Assembly (NCBI RefSeq): GCF_003326475.1
Contig: NZ_JPWA01000004.1
Coordinates: 124,001-188,000 of the forward strand
Origin: Thalassospira xianhensis MCCC 1A02616
GTDB lineage: Bacteria > Pseudomonadota > Alphaproteobacteria > Rhodospirillales > Thalassospiraceae
Reading direction: 5' to 3'
DNA length: 64,000 nucleotides
A model generated the notes under the pieces. The model made no database searches and had not been told where the DNA came from. It saw nothing but the letters and a program-made list of their open reading frames with translations. A program made the position numbers and the translations under genes. The stretch's first letter is position 1; each line of letters begins with the position of its first letter. This document shows positions 34,657 to 44,596 of the stretch, piece by piece.

Positions 34657-36303
34657 TTAATCCCGAAGGGCATGCAACTGATGGATCAGACCGGCGGTTG
34701 AAGCGTCACGGCTATCGGCAGTTTCATTCCCCTGAACCATTGGCAGCAATTCCTTGGCAAGTTGTTTGCCAAGCTCAACACCCCACTGGTCATAGGAATT
34801 GACGTTCCAGATAATCCCCTGAACAAAGATTTTATGTTCATACATTGCGACCAGACGCCCCATCGTAAAGGGATCAAGCTGCTTATAGAGGATCATGGTA
34901 CTGGGCTTGTTCCCGGCAAAGACCTTTTGCGGGGCCAGAACATCAATCTCGGCCGGGGACAGATTGCCACCGGCAAGTTCATCGCGGACTTCCGCCTCTG
35001 TCTTGCCGCGCATCAGGGCTTCGGCCTGCGCAAAGCAGTTTGCGACCAGTTTGTCATGGTGGTTCGATAACGGGTGCAAGGCATTCGCCGCAACGATGAA
35101 ATCAACCGGGATCAGTTCTGCACCCTGATGGATCAACTGATAAAAGGCGTGCTGGCCGTTGGTGCCGGGTTCGCCCCAGATGATCGGACCGGTTTCATAA
35201 TAGATCGGCTTGCCATCGCGGGTAACTGATTTGCCGTTACTTTCCATATCGGCCTGCTGCAAATAGGCCGGAAGGCGCGACAGATGCTGGTCATAAGGCA
35301 GGATCGCCTGACTGGAAGCCCCCAGAATATTACGATACCACACCCCGATCAGGGCCAGTGTCACCGGAATGTTCTGGTCAAGCGGTGCAGAACGGAAATG
35401 GTTATCCATCGCCTGCGCACCACGGAGCAATTCTTCAAACTTCTCGTAACCAACCGCCAGAATGATCGGCAATCCAATCGCCGACCAAAGGCTGTACCGT
35501 CCGCCGACCCAGTCCCAGAATCCGAATGCATTTTTGGTATCGATGCCGAATTCGGCGACCTTGTCCAAGGCAGTCGATACAGCGACGAAATGCTTGGCAA
35601 CTGCCCCCTCGTCTTTCAGCAAACCCACCAGCCAGTCGCGCGCCGAATAGGCATTGGTCAGGGTTTCGTCGGTGGTGAAGGTTTTGGATGCAATGATGAA
35701 AAGCGTCGTTTCCGCGTCAAGATCTTTGAGCGTATCAACGATATGCGCGCCATCCACGTTGGAAACAAAATGGCAACGAATGCCGTCGATATGATACGGG
35801 CGGAGTGCCTCGTTCACCATGACCGGGCCAAGGTCGGAACCGCCAATACCGATATTGACAACATCGGTGATCGCCTTGCCGGTATGGCCTTTCCAGTCGC
35901 CGGTATGCACACGCACGGCAAAGCGTTTCATACGTGCCAAGACTTCTTTGACGTCAGGCATAACGTCCTTGCCATCGACCATCACCGGATTGCCATCCAG
36001 ATTGCGAAGTGCCGTATGAAGAACAGCGCGATTTTCGGTGACATTGATCCGGTCACCGGCGAACATCCGTTCACGCCAGCTTTCGACGTTGGCCGTTTCT
36101 GCCAATTCACGTAGTGCTGCCATCACATCATCGGTGATCAGGTTTTTCGAATAATCGATAAACAGATCATCCTGCGTAACGTGGAAACGGTTGAACCGTG
36201 CCGGATCATTGGCAAAGGCCTTGCGCAAATTCAGACTTTTGGAAACTTCCGCGCCCAGTCGATCAAGCTTTTCCCAGCAGGTCGTCAGATTTTCTGTGGA
36301 CAT
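34657..36303 (-). CDS. pgi: Glucose-6-phosphate isomerase
   Basis: The enzyme interconverts glucose 6-phosphate and fructose 6-phosphate. The 548-residue product has the family signature [14 protein letters not shown], the phosphate-binding block [13 protein letters not shown], the catalytic Glu in [19 protein letters not shown] and the C-terminal [27 protein letters not shown]. It starts at ATG 36303 and is convergent with the DUF2256 gene. A fructokinase-type gene lies 150 bases upstream on the same strand, which fits a hexose-use unit. Confidence 0.98.
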   Translation of the reverse strand: MSTENLTTCWEKLDRLGAEVSKSLNLRKAFANDPARFNRFHVTQDDLFIDYSKNLITDDVMAALRELAETANVESWRERMFAGDRINVTENRAVLHTALRNLDGNPVMVDGKDVMPDVKEVLARMKRFAVRVHTGDWKGHTGKAITDVVNIGIGGSDLGPVMVNEALRPYHIDGIRCHFVSNVDGAHIVDTLKDLDAETTLFIIASKTFTTDETLTNAYSARDWLVGLLKDEGAVAKHFVAVSTALDKVAEFGIDTKNAFGFWDWVGGRYSLWSAIGLPIILAVGYEKFEELLRGAQAMDNHFRSAPLDQNIPVTLALIGVWYRNILGASSQAILPYDQHLSRLPAYLQQADMESNGKSVTRDGKPIYYETGPIIWGEPGTNGQHAFYQLIHQGAELIPVDFIVAANALHPLSNHHDKLVANCFAQAEALMRGKTEAEVRDELAGGNLSPAEIDVLAPQKVFAGNKPSTMILYKQLDPFTMGRLVAMYEHKIFVQGIIWNVNSYDQWGVELGKQLAKELLPMVQGNETADSRDASTAGLIHQLHALRD

Positions 36304-36376
36304 TCCACCCTCGGCTTCAAACAGATAGCAAACAATATCGACGTCATGTCAAAACACTAACACGCCGATACGACCA

Positions 36377-36399
36377 TTTGTGGGACAGTTTGTGGGACA
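36377..36399. repeat. Short tandem repeat TTTGTGGGACA upstream of pgi
   Basis: Two copies of TTTGTGGGACA lie head to tail (36377-36387 and 36389-36399) with one base between them, in the pgi-kinase spacer. This could be a direct-repeat operator or chance. Confidence 0.5.
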
Positions 36400-36456
36400 T
36401 TTTGATGGCAACCCGGCGGGAACAGGATTGCCATCGCATGAATATTATCCGCGCAA

Positions 36457-37416
36457 TCAATTCGCGGAAAGAAATTCCAAAACCTGTTCCTCGGTCGGAA
36501 GGGCGGCAATTGCACCGCGTTTGGTTGCGGTAATGGCGCCAACCGCATTGGCAAAGCGACAGGCAGCTTCGACCTTTTCCGCAGATTTCAACAATTCCGG
36601 ATCTTTGAGCAAACGTGACAGGAAGCCTGCAGTAAAACCGTCCCCTGCCCCGGTCGCATCAACAGCGGTAACCTTGAACGGCTTGGCCGAGCCTTCGAAA
36701 TCAGGGGTAAAGAACCGGCTGCCTTTCGGACCCGACGTCACGATCATCAGTTTCCAGTGATCGCACCACAATTCCCTTACGCCAGCCTCAAGATCATCCT
36801 TGCCGGTGATAAAGGCGACTTCGTCGTCGGAAATTTTGACAACATCCGCCTTGGTAATCGCAAGACGCAGCATGTCACGTGCGGCATCCGCACTGGGCCA
36901 AAGCGGCAGGCGCAGGTTCGGATCACATGAAATGATGGCGCCGTTTTCACGTGCAATGTCGATGGCCGCAAGCGTCGCCGCGCGCGGATCATCGTCGATC
37001 ATGCAAAGCGTGCCATAGTGAAACAGCGCGCATCCCTTCAGCATGTCCTGATTCAGATCGGATGGGGACAGCAACATGTCGGCCGACGGGCTGCGATAGA
37101 AAGAAAATTCGCGTTCGCCATCGGCCCGCAATGAAACAAAGGCAAGCCCTGTCAGGGCTTCTTTGGTCAGGACAATGCCCGATGTATCGACATTGTCGGC
37201 TTTGAGCGTATCGACCAGAAAATGACCGAATGCATCATCGCCAAGCTTACCGATAAAACCCGTTTCAATGCCAAGCCGCTGCAATCCCACAGCCACATTG
37301 CCCGGCGCACCGCCTGCGGCCTTGGCAAATGCCGGCGCATCGGCAAGGCCGGTGCCAGTTACGGTCGGAACAAAATCGATCAGCAATTCCCCAAGGCAAA
37401 CTGCTTTTGCGCTCAT
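36457..37416 (-). CDS. PfkB-family sugar kinase, probable fructokinase
   Basis: The 319-residue product has the two PfkB signatures: GGAPGNVAVGLQRLG near the N-terminus and DATGAGDGFTAGFLSRL with the catalytic Asp near the C-terminus. The start CLGELLIDFVPT and the FYRSPSADMLL block are typical of fructokinases (ScrK type). The expected reaction is fructose to fructose 6-phosphate, which pgi next door could interconvert with glucose 6-phosphate. Other hexoses cannot be excluded. Confidence 0.9.
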   Translation of the reverse strand: MSAKAVCLGELLIDFVPTVTGTGLADAPAFAKAAGGAPGNVAVGLQRLGIETGFIGKLGDDAFGHFLVDTLKADNVDTSGIVLTKEALTGLAFVSLRADGEREFSFYRSPSADMLLSPSDLNQDMLKGCALFHYGTLCMIDDDPRAATLAAIDIARENGAIISCDPNLRLPLWPSADAARDMLRLAITKADVVKISDDEVAFITGKDDLEAGVRELWCDHWKLMIVTSGPKGSRFFTPDFEGSAKPFKVTAVDATGAGDGFTAGFLSRLLKDPELLKSAEKVEAACRFANAVGAITATKRGAIAALPTEEQVLEFLSAN

Positions 37417-37519
37417 AGCGTTTCTCCGTTTATGTCTCCCGGCAACGGGGTTGCGGGCATTATCATTTGCTGTGGGACGCGACGTTTTTAAATCGATTCA
37501 ATTCGACAGGCAAAGGAAA

Positions 37520-37543
37520 AGCCACTTTGATCACAAAGTGGCT
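37520..37543 (-). terminator. Terminator after the phosphatase gene
   Basis: The stem AGCCACTTTG / CAAAGTGGCT has a four-base loop and is followed on the minus strand by TTTCCTTT. It lies 26 bases past the stop. Confidence 0.85.
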
Positions 37544-37568
37544 GATTTCCGGGTGTAACACTGCAACT

Positions 37569-38153
37569 TCAGGCAGCTTTTCCAAGTGCCACTTCACGCA
37601 CGCGGCCAAGCGACGTCATCCACTCATCGAAATGATCGTCATGTTCAAGCTGATAGCGGTAATGGCGGTTAAGGGCTGCGGTCAATTTGCCGTCTCGGCC
37701 AAGCAGATTATCGGCAAAGGCAATCATGCGCGAATTTGGCCATGCAATCGGACGAATGGCACGAAGAGTGGCAAACAGTTCATCTTCTGCCACGTCAGGC
37801 TGGGTCTGCGCCATCAGGGTTAGCATCGCCGCGGTCGAACGTGATACGCCCATATGGCAATGCACCAGCAAATGCCCGTCCTTACGGGCATCAACCGTGT
37901 TTTTAAGCCCCTCGCCAAAGGCAAGAACCTCTTCAACATGGGCAGATGTCGGGGCTATCTGGCCCGGTAGCTCCTCGATAATATCGTGGAAGCGCAGAAT
38001 GGTACGTTCATGCGGCGCATATGCCGCAAAGGCATCCGGGTCAGGACGCTCCGGATCAAGGACGGAAAGCACATGCGAAACCGATCTGGTCTGATGGGTT
38101 GGCAGTTCATCAATGCCACAAATCGTCAAAAGCGAAATTGAAACCGGTTTCAT
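37569..38153 (-). CDS. Dual-specificity/tyrosine phosphatase-like protein
   Basis: The 194-residue product carries the cysteine-phosphatase P-loop VHCHMGVSRST (HCx5R-S), with the general-acid Asp probably in the preceding loop FHDIIEELPGQ. I start at ATG 38153, which GGAGGAAAGAT precedes; the longer reading has no ribosome site. It is apparently single, between its own terminator and that of the agmatinase operon. The substrate (phosphoprotein, inositol phosphate or nucleotide) is unknown. Confidence 0.85.
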   Translation of the reverse strand: MKPVSISLLTICGIDELPTHQTRSVSHVLSVLDPERPDPDAFAAYAPHERTILRFHDIIEELPGQIAPTSAHVEEVLAFGEGLKNTVDARKDGHLLVHCHMGVSRSTAAMLTLMAQTQPDVAEDELFATLRAIRPIAWPNSRMIAFADNLLGRDGKLTAALNRHYRYQLEHDDHFDEWMTSLGRVREVALGKAA

Positions 38154-38212
38154 ATCTTTCCTCCAATACACTGATCGGGTGCAATAACATCACAGCAGCC
38201 CCCAAAAGCAAA

Positions 38213-38241
38213 GGGCCGGTATTGACAAAATACCGGCCCCT
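38213..38241 (-). terminator. Terminator after the agmatinase gene
   Basis: The stem GGGCCGGTATT / AATACCGGCCC has a short loop and lies 26 bases past the stop. T-rich sequence is present on both sides. Confidence 0.82.
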
Positions 38242-38266
38242 TTTTGAATTCTTTATAATCGCGTGT

Positions 38267-39238
38267 TTACGGCTTTCGGTTTACCGCATGGATGTTCAGC
38301 ATTTCCCACGCAATTGTCGCCCCGGCCAATGATGTAATGTCCGAAACATCATAAGGTGGAGAAACTTCGACCACATCCGACCCTATCAGGTTGATCCCCC
38401 CGGCAAGACCGCGCAGGATCGAAACCGCCTGATGACTGGTCAACCCGCCCAGTACTGGCGTACCAGTGCCCGGGGCATAGCACGGATCAAGCCCATCAAT
38501 ATCAAAGGTGATATAGGCGTGATTATCACCGACCACGTCCTTGATTTTGGCAACGATCTGATCAATCGACATCGCCTGCACATCCGGCCCATACAGGATG
38601 TTATATCCGTGGGTAGATTCATTATGCGTGCGGATGCCAACCTGAATCGATTTCGCCGCGTCAACAATGCCATTCTTTGCCGCATGCCAGAACATGGTGC
38701 CATGATCGATACGATCGCCGTCATCTTCCCATGTGTCGGAATGGGCATCGAACTGGATCAGCGAAATCCCCTTGCCGTACTTTTCGGCATGAGCTTTCAG
38801 GATCGGGTAGCTGATGAAATGATCGCCGCCGATGGTCAACATTTTCGCACCCGAGCTAACGATATCGCGTGCGTGATCCTCAATCATTTCCGGGATCTTA
38901 TGCGGATAACCGGGATCAATCACCATATCGCCATAGTCGATCACGGCCAGTTCACCAAAAATATCGCGCCCGGACGGGAAATGCGGTGCCCATGCAAGAT
39001 TTACCGACGCTCGGCGCACCCCCTGCGGACCAAGGCGCGTACCGGGACGGCTTGACGTTGCAAGATCAAAGGGAATACCGGTTACCGCAACATCAATGCC
39101 CGTAAGATCACGGGTATATTTGCGGCGCATGAATGACAGCGCACCTGAATACATCGGCTCGCTGGTATTCTGATGCACGGATTTTGCAGTAAAAGCGTTG
39201 TCGCCGCCTTTGGTATCAATAACCCCGGTACTGCTCAT
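38267..39238 (-). CDS. speB: Agmatinase/ureohydrolase family protein
   Basis: The 323-residue product has the manganese-site motifs of the arginase/agmatinase family: GGDHFISYP, QFDAHSDTW and TFDIDGLDPCYAPGTGTP. Agmatinase hydrolyses agmatine to putrescine and urea; guanidinobutyrase is the main alternative because members of this family are hard to separate by sequence. It is last in the operon puuA-puuR-puuC-speB, which supports a role in feeding putrescine or 4-aminobutyrate into catabolism. Confidence 0.88.
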   Translation of the reverse strand: MSSTGVIDTKGGDNAFTAKSVHQNTSEPMYSGALSFMRRKYTRDLTGIDVAVTGIPFDLATSSRPGTRLGPQGVRRASVNLAWAPHFPSGRDIFGELAVIDYGDMVIDPGYPHKIPEMIEDHARDIVSSGAKMLTIGGDHFISYPILKAHAEKYGKGISLIQFDAHSDTWEDDGDRIDHGTMFWHAAKNGIVDAAKSIQVGIRTHNESTHGYNILYGPDVQAMSIDQIVAKIKDVVGDNHAYITFDIDGLDPCYAPGTGTPVLGGLTSHQAVSILRGLAGGINLIGSDVVEVSPPYDVSDITSLAGATIAWEMLNIHAVNRKP

Positions 39239-39265
39239 AATTCGTCCCCTTGTCCTTTCCGAACC

Positions 39266-40771
39266 TCAGGCGTCGCCCAGTGCAATCCAGGTCGACTTGA
39301 TTTCACAATATTTGTCCATCGCATGCAGCGAACGGTCGCGACCGGTGCCCGATTGCTTGTAACCGCCAAACGGCATGGTGATGGATCCTCCGTCCCAGCA
39401 ATTGACCCAGACAAGACCGGCACGCAGCTTTTTAGCCGCCAGATGGGCCTTGTTGATATCGCGCGTCCAAACTGCCGCAGCAAGTCCATATGGCGTATCA
39501 TTTGCCGTCTGAACAGCCTCTTTCCAATCCTTGACCGAAATCACCGACAAAACCGGGCCAAAGATTTCTTCCTTGGCAATTGTCATGTCGTTTTTGACCG
39601 CATCAAAAACGGTTGGTTCGACATAATAGCCACCGGACTCGGTGCGTGCACGCTTGCCGCCGGTGCAAAGTTTTGCACCCTCTGCCGCCCCCTTCTCGAT
39701 ATAGCCCAGAACGCGGTTCATCTGATTTTCATCGACAATCGCGCCCATCTGACTGTTCGGGTCCAGGGGGTCACCCGGCTGCATTTTGCGCCCTGCTGCA
39801 ACCACTTTCTCGATGAATTCGTCCTTGATGCTTTCTTCGACAATCAGGCGCGAACCGGCTGTGCAAACCTCGCCCTGATTATAGAAAATGCCGCCTGCTG
39901 CAGCTTCTGCTGCCGCGTCCATGTCGGGGCAATCGGCCAGAACGATATTCGGGCTTTTGCCACCGCATTCCAGCCAGACGCGTTTCATGTTCGACTGACC
40001 GGAATATTGCAGGAACAGTTTGCCCACCTCGCCCGAGCCGGTAAAGGTCACGCAATCGACATCCGGATGCAAGCCAAGCGCCTTGCCCGCCGTCGGACCA
40101 AAGCCCGGCAGAACGTTCAGAACACCGGCAGGAATGCCCGCTTCTACCGCCAGCTCCGCGACACGTATTGCGGTCAATGGCGATTGTTCGGCAGGTTTCA
40201 GAATGATCGAGTTGCCCATCGCCAATGCCGGGCCAAGCTTCCAGACCGCCATCATCAACGGGAAGTTCCACGGCACGACCGCGGCAACAACGCCAAGCGG
40301 TTCCCGCGTGATCATGCCGATTGCGCGTGCTTCACCCGGTGAAATTTCGTCATAAATCTTGTCGATCGCCTCGGCATACCAGCGAATGCATTTATAGGAC
40401 AACGGAATGTCATCACCCGACGCAAGGCTGATCGGCTTGCCCATATCAAGACTTTCAAGCAGCGCCAGTTCGGCAGCATGCTTTTCCATCAGATCGGCAA
40501 ACTTCATCATCACTGCCTTGCGCTTGCCCGGGGATGCTTCCGACCAACTGCCTTTTTCAAAGACCGCACGGGCCGATGCCACCGCGCGATTGACGTCCTC
40601 CACATCGCATTCGGCGACCTTGGTCAGAACAGTGCCATCGCGCGGGCTGATGCAATCGAATGTCTTGCCAGATGCGGCATCAACATAGACACCATTGATA
40701 AACGCCTTATTGCGGATCGTCAGACTTGCAGCCTGTGCGCTCAGCTGTTCGAAATTCAACTGGTTTGTCAT
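39266..40771 (-). CDS. puuC: Aldehyde dehydrogenase, PuuC-like
   Basis: In the Puu pathway PuuC oxidises gamma-glutamyl-4-aminobutyraldehyde to the acid. The 501-residue product has the ALDH signatures: the Glu block LECGGKSPNIV, the catalytic Cys in NQGEVCTAGSRL, the Rossmann loop TFTGSGEVGK and the C-terminal PFGGYKQSGTGRD. Overall similarity and operon context favour PuuC over other ALDHs. It lies between puuR and agmatinase with short spacers. Confidence 0.9.
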   Translation of the reverse strand: MTNQLNFEQLSAQAASLTIRNKAFINGVYVDAASGKTFDCISPRDGTVLTKVAECDVEDVNRAVASARAVFEKGSWSEASPGKRKAVMMKFADLMEKHAAELALLESLDMGKPISLASGDDIPLSYKCIRWYAEAIDKIYDEISPGEARAIGMITREPLGVVAAVVPWNFPLMMAVWKLGPALAMGNSIILKPAEQSPLTAIRVAELAVEAGIPAGVLNVLPGFGPTAGKALGLHPDVDCVTFTGSGEVGKLFLQYSGQSNMKRVWLECGGKSPNIVLADCPDMDAAAEAAAGGIFYNQGEVCTAGSRLIVEESIKDEFIEKVVAAGRKMQPGDPLDPNSQMGAIVDENQMNRVLGYIEKGAAEGAKLCTGGKRARTESGGYYVEPTVFDAVKNDMTIAKEEIFGPVLSVISVKDWKEAVQTANDTPYGLAAAVWTRDINKAHLAAKKLRAGLVWVNCWDGGSITMPFGGYKQSGTGRDRSLHAMDKYCEIKSTWIALGDA

Positions 40772-40840
40772 CGGAAATCCTCCTGACGGATCGCGCGTTT
40801 GGTTTGTTCCGCGCGATATTCAAACATGATGATTGTGCAA

Positions 40841-41389
40841 TCAGTATGACGGTGGTGTTGCGGCACTGACGACTTCGCATTCAATGTCGCCCGCATTGCG
40901 AAACCGGTGCGGGATTTCCGCATTAAAGTAATAGGCATCACCCGGTCCAAGAACCTGAACCCGTTCGCCCACCGTGACCTCAAGCTTGCCACGGACAACA
41001 ACACCGGCTTCCTCGCCCTTCTGGACGATCAGATTGTCACCGGTATCGCCGCCGGGCGGATAGATTTCATGAAGGACGCGCAGATTGCGGTCCTTGCGGG
41101 TTGCACCGACAAGACGCATCGACATTGTGCCATCGGAAAGCTCGACTAGGTCTTCCTTGCGAAAGAAAATCTCCTCGCCGTTTTCCAGATCTATCGTAAA
41201 GAAATTGATCAGGCTCATGGGGATACCTGCCAGAACCTTGGCAAGACTATCAACCGACGGGCTGACCCGGTTCTGTTCAATCGTCGAGATCGTGCTGTTC
41301 GTGACACCGGCGCGACGCGCCAGTTCACGCTGGGACAACCCGTACATGGTACGTACAGCTTTCAGGCGGTCCCCAACCTTTTGTGACAT
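40841..41389 (-). CDS. puuR: XRE-cupin regulator, PuuR-like
   Basis: The 182-residue product has an N-terminal helix-turn-helix (LSQRELARRAGVTNSTISTIE) and a C-terminal cupin (about 110-175). This is the layout of PuuR, the putrescine-sensing repressor of puu genes. I start at ATG 41389 behind GGAAGAG; an ATG 39 bases upstream lacks a ribosome site. It is encoded inside the operon it probably controls, 55 bases after puuA. Confidence 0.9.
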   Translation of the reverse strand: MSQKVGDRLKAVRTMYGLSQRELARRAGVTNSTISTIEQNRVSPSVDSLAKVLAGIPMSLINFFTIDLENGEEIFFRKEDLVELSDGTMSMRLVGATRKDRNLRVLHEIYPPGGDTGDNLIVQKGEEAGVVVRGKLEVTVGERVQVLGPGDAYYFNAEIPHRFRNAGDIECEVVSAATPPSY

Positions 41390-41443
41390 CCGGTCTCTTC
41401 CCTGTCGGTCGCTCTTGTCGGCGACCATTTTGCAAAAGTTGCG

Positions 41444-42826
41444 TTATACCGCGTCAAGATACCAGCGGTATTCAAGCGGCGTGACCTCGGAAAAGAATTC
41501 GTCATATTCGGAACGTCGGCAGATATCGAAAACCTCGACAAACCGCTCGCCCAGATATTCCTTGACGATGTCACCCTCGACAAAACGATCAAGTGCAGAA
41601 ATCATGCTGCGCGGGACGATCCGCCCGCCATGCTGTTCATAGCCATTGCCGACAATCGGGTCACCGGGATCAAGCTTGTTCTTCATGCCGTAATGCATGC
41701 CCGCCAAAACACAGGCAAGAACCAGATACGGGTTGGCATCCGCACCCGATACACGATGTTCGATACGTGCCGCTTCCGGGCTACCTGCCGGAATACGCAA
41801 GGCAACCGTACGGTTGTTAAGCCCCCAGTTTGGAGACATCGGCGCATAGGCCTTGTTCTGGAACCGGCGATACGAATTCGGGTTGGGCGCAAAAATCGCC
41901 ATGCTTTCAAACATTGACGCCTGCAAACCGCCAATCGCGTTCAACAGGAGGTCCGAAACATCCTCGTCCCCCTTGGGCGAAAGGACGTTCTTGCCTTCCT
42001 TGTCACGCAACGACACATGGACGTGCAATCCGTTGCCCGCCTGATCGGAATAGGGTTTGGCCATGAATGTTGCTGTCACGCCGTGATCCCAGGCAATGCC
42101 TTTGACAACGCGTTTTAGCTGCATCGCGTGATCAGCCGCCTGCATCGGGTCATTAACATGCCCCAGATTGATTTCAAACTGGCCGGGCCCGGCTTCGGCA
42201 ACGATTGTATCAGCTGGAATGCCCTGCCGGTTCAGTTCGGCAACCGCGTCATGAAGGACTTTTTCGAAATCCTCGATCTGCTGCAGGCCATAGACCTGAA
42301 CACCGTCCGATGCGATCCCGCCACCAAGTGGCGCAGGTGGCAACGGTGCAGCGGTTTGTTCATTCTGATCGGCAAGATAGAATTCAAGTTCCAGCGCGAC
42401 AGTCGGATAAAAACCGTCAGCAGCCAAACGGTCGACAACCCCCTGCAACACATTGCGCGGATCGGCAAAGAATTTGGTACCGTCCAGATTATACAGGCTC
42501 ATCATGACCTGCGCCAAAGGCAGTTCACCGTACGGAACCGCATGCAGGGTTCCCGGGATCGGCCGGGCAATATTGTCCTGATCGCCACTGGACCAAAGCA
42601 GGCCGGTGCCTTCCGGGTTATCGCCGGTGATATCCACCAGACACACAGAACCCGGCATGTTGATGCCTTCATGAAAGCTTTTGAGAAACTTCTGCTTGCT
42701 GATTCGCTTGCCCCGGAACACCCCATTCACGTCAGGAATGAGTAATTCGACAAGTTCGATATCCGGATTTGCTTCAAAGAATCGTTGAGCTTCCGCCCTA
42801 CTGTCTTCGACGAACGACTTGTTCAT
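41444..42826 (-). CDS. puuA: Gamma-glutamylputrescine synthetase (GlnA-like PuuA)
   Basis: PuuA ligates glutamate to putrescine with ATP, the first step of the Puu pathway. The 460-residue product is a glutamine-synthetase-family protein with the metal-ligand stretch EAGPGQFEINLGH, the HVHVSLRDKEGKN block with catalytic residues, and SPNWGLNNRTVALRIP. GGGAG precedes ATG 42826. Fold and context, not full-length glutamine synthetase traits, support PuuA. It is the first gene of its operon. Confidence 0.93.
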   Translation of the reverse strand: MNKSFVEDSRAEAQRFFEANPDIELVELLIPDVNGVFRGKRISKQKFLKSFHEGINMPGSVCLVDITGDNPEGTGLLWSSGDQDNIARPIPGTLHAVPYGELPLAQVMMSLYNLDGTKFFADPRNVLQGVVDRLAADGFYPTVALELEFYLADQNEQTAAPLPPAPLGGGIASDGVQVYGLQQIEDFEKVLHDAVAELNRQGIPADTIVAEAGPGQFEINLGHVNDPMQAADHAMQLKRVVKGIAWDHGVTATFMAKPYSDQAGNGLHVHVSLRDKEGKNVLSPKGDEDVSDLLLNAIGGLQASMFESMAIFAPNPNSYRRFQNKAYAPMSPNWGLNNRTVALRIPAGSPEAARIEHRVSGADANPYLVLACVLAGMHYGMKNKLDPGDPIVGNGYEQHGGRIVPRSMISALDRFVEGDIVKEYLGERFVEVFDICRRSEYDEFFSEVTPLEYRWYLDAV

Positions 42827-43127
42827 CGTCTAATACTCCCAGAAAAGCCTATTTATTCACTTTTTCATCGTGCCCCGCCCAATGATTGCGGTCAAGCCCC
42901 TCGTTCGATATATCGTGCAAATAATGCACTGCAAAATAAATCCCTGACGCGACTGCCATGGATATTAAGAATGGTTTGAAACAACCAGCCCATATCAAAT
43001 TTGGCTCCAGAACGACAAATTTGTTTCATAAAATTTCCCCTTGCAAAGGTGTTCAAAAAAACGAACACTTGTCTCAGATGTTCAACATATCGCACAAAGC
43101 AGGCGACTACCGCTGTCAGGAGACGTT
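42827..43127. promoter_or_regulatory. Divergent puuA/spuC promoter region with candidate PuuR operator
   Basis: It lies between two divergent polyamine genes. GTGTTC at 43049-43054 and GAACAC at 43063-43068 form an inverted repeat around AAAAAAAC, and the TGAACA-like half sites resemble the PuuR target of enterobacteria. A second element, CGATATATCG, lies near 42906. No gene is present. Confidence 0.55.
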
Positions 43128-44498
43128 ATGAATAATTTCGACAAAACCGCCTATTGGCAGGATATCGATCAGCAGCACCATATTCATCCGTTTACCGATA
43201 CGGCCGACCTAAACAGTCGTGGCACACGCGTGATTACACGCGCCAAAGGCGTATTCATCGAAGATTCGCATGGTAAACAGTATCTGGACGGCATGGCTGG
43301 CCTGTGGTGCGTCAATGTCGGTTATGGCCGCAAGGAACTTGCCGAAGCCGCTTATAACCAGATGCTTGAACTGCCCTACTACAACAACTTCTTCCAGTGC
43401 GCGAACACGCCTGCGATCGAGCTTTCCAAAGTTCTTGCCGAAATTACGCCCGATGGTTTGGACCACGTCTTTTATGCCAATTCCGGCTCGGAAGCGAACG
43501 ACACGGTTGTCCGTATGGTCCGGCAATACTGGAAGCTTAAAGGTCAGGCGGAACGCACCTACATCATCAGCCGCAAGAATGCCTATCACGGCTCAACCAT
43601 TGCCGGGGCGTCGCTTGGCGGGATGGCCGGAATGCATTCGCAGGGCGGGCCGCTTCTGCCCGATGTCGCTCATATAGATCAGCCATACTGGTACGGTGAA
43701 GGCGGCGATCATACGCCCGAAGAATTCGGCCTGATTGCGGCGCGCAAGCTCGAAGAAAAAATAGAAGAACTCGGTGCGGATCGCGTCGGAGCCTTCATTG
43801 GTGAACCAATCCAGGGCGCCGGTGGCGTGATCATTCCGCCATCAACCTACTGGCCGGAAATTCAACGCATCTGCAAAAAATATGATATCCTTTTGATTGC
43901 TGATGAGGTCATTTGCGGCTTTGGCCGCACCGGTAACTGGTTTGGTTCGGACACGTTCGATATCAAACCGGACCTGATGCCAATGGCAAAAGGCATGTCA
44001 TCGGGTTACCTTCCGATTTCGGCTGTCATGGTGGGCGAACGGGTTGCTGATGTCCTGATCAATGAATGCGGCGAGTTCACACACGGCTTTACCTATTCCG
44101 GCCACCCGGCAGCTGCCGCGGTTGCGCTGGAAAATATCCGCATCATTCGTGATGAAAAACTGGTTGAGCGTGTTCGTGACGATATCGGTCCGTATTTTGC
44201 CGAAAAGCTCAAAACCCTTGCAGATCACCCACTGGTCGGTGCGGTTGAAACCGTCGGTCTGATTGCCGGTATTCCGCTGGTCGATAACAAGGCAACGCGC
44301 AAACCGTTCGACAAGCCGGGCACGGTTGGCACCATTTGCCGCGATGCCTGTGTTGAACATGGCGTGATCATGCGGGCCTGCGGTGATCGGATGGTGACAT
44401 CGCCGCCGCTTTGCATCACGCATGGCGAAGTCGATGAATTGGTCAAACGTGCCCGGGCAGCCTTTGATGCCACGGCCAAGAAAATCGGTAAAATGTAA
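43128..44498 (+). CDS. spuC: Putrescine-pyruvate aminotransferase (SpuC-like)
   Basis: This is a class III PLP-dependent aminotransferase of 456 residues that transfers an amino group from putrescine (or another omega-amine) to pyruvate. Visible features are the PLP-phosphate loop ANSGSEANDTVVRM, the aromatic anchor RKNAYHGST, LLIADEVICGFGRTG with the PLP-ring Asp, and the Schiff-base Lys in MAKGMSSGYLP. I start at ATG 43128, which follows CAGGAG. It is divergent from puuA and offers a second entry for putrescine beside glutamylation. Confidence 0.9.
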   Translation: MNNFDKTAYWQDIDQQHHIHPFTDTADLNSRGTRVITRAKGVFIEDSHGKQYLDGMAGLWCVNVGYGRKELAEAAYNQMLELPYYNNFFQCANTPAIELSKVLAEITPDGLDHVFYANSGSEANDTVVRMVRQYWKLKGQAERTYIISRKNAYHGSTIAGASLGGMAGMHSQGGPLLPDVAHIDQPYWYGEGGDHTPEEFGLIAARKLEEKIEELGADRVGAFIGEPIQGAGGVIIPPSTYWPEIQRICKKYDILLIADEVICGFGRTGNWFGSDTFDIKPDLMPMAKGMSSGYLPISAVMVGERVADVLINECGEFTHGFTYSGHPAAAAVALENIRIIRDEKLVERVRDDIGPYFAEKLKTLADHPLVGAVETVGLIAGIPLVDNKATRKPFDKPGTVGTICRDACVEHGVIMRACGDRMVTSPPLCITHGEVDELVKRARAAFDATAKKIGKM

Positions 44499-44527
44499 GT
44501 TCCGATTTGAATCAAGACATTACACAA

Positions 44528-44560
44528 ACACCCGGCGCGATATAATATCCGCCGGGTGTT
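44528..44560 (+). terminator. Terminator after spuC
   Basis: The stem AACACCCGGCG / CGCCGGGTGTT has an AT-rich loop and ends in TTGCTATTTTC. It lies 30 bases after the spuC stop. Confidence 0.8.
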
Positions 44561-44596
44561 TGCTATTTTCCCGCCTTCGCCCCAAAAGAGTTCATC

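Noticed and set aside
36377-36399. TTTGTGGGACA direct repeat as a phage attachment site
   Set aside because: No integrase, tRNA end or foreign cargo is nearby; kept only as a short repeat.
39173-40342. Plus-strand open frame opposite puuC
   Set aside because: Antisense to a complete aldehyde dehydrogenase.
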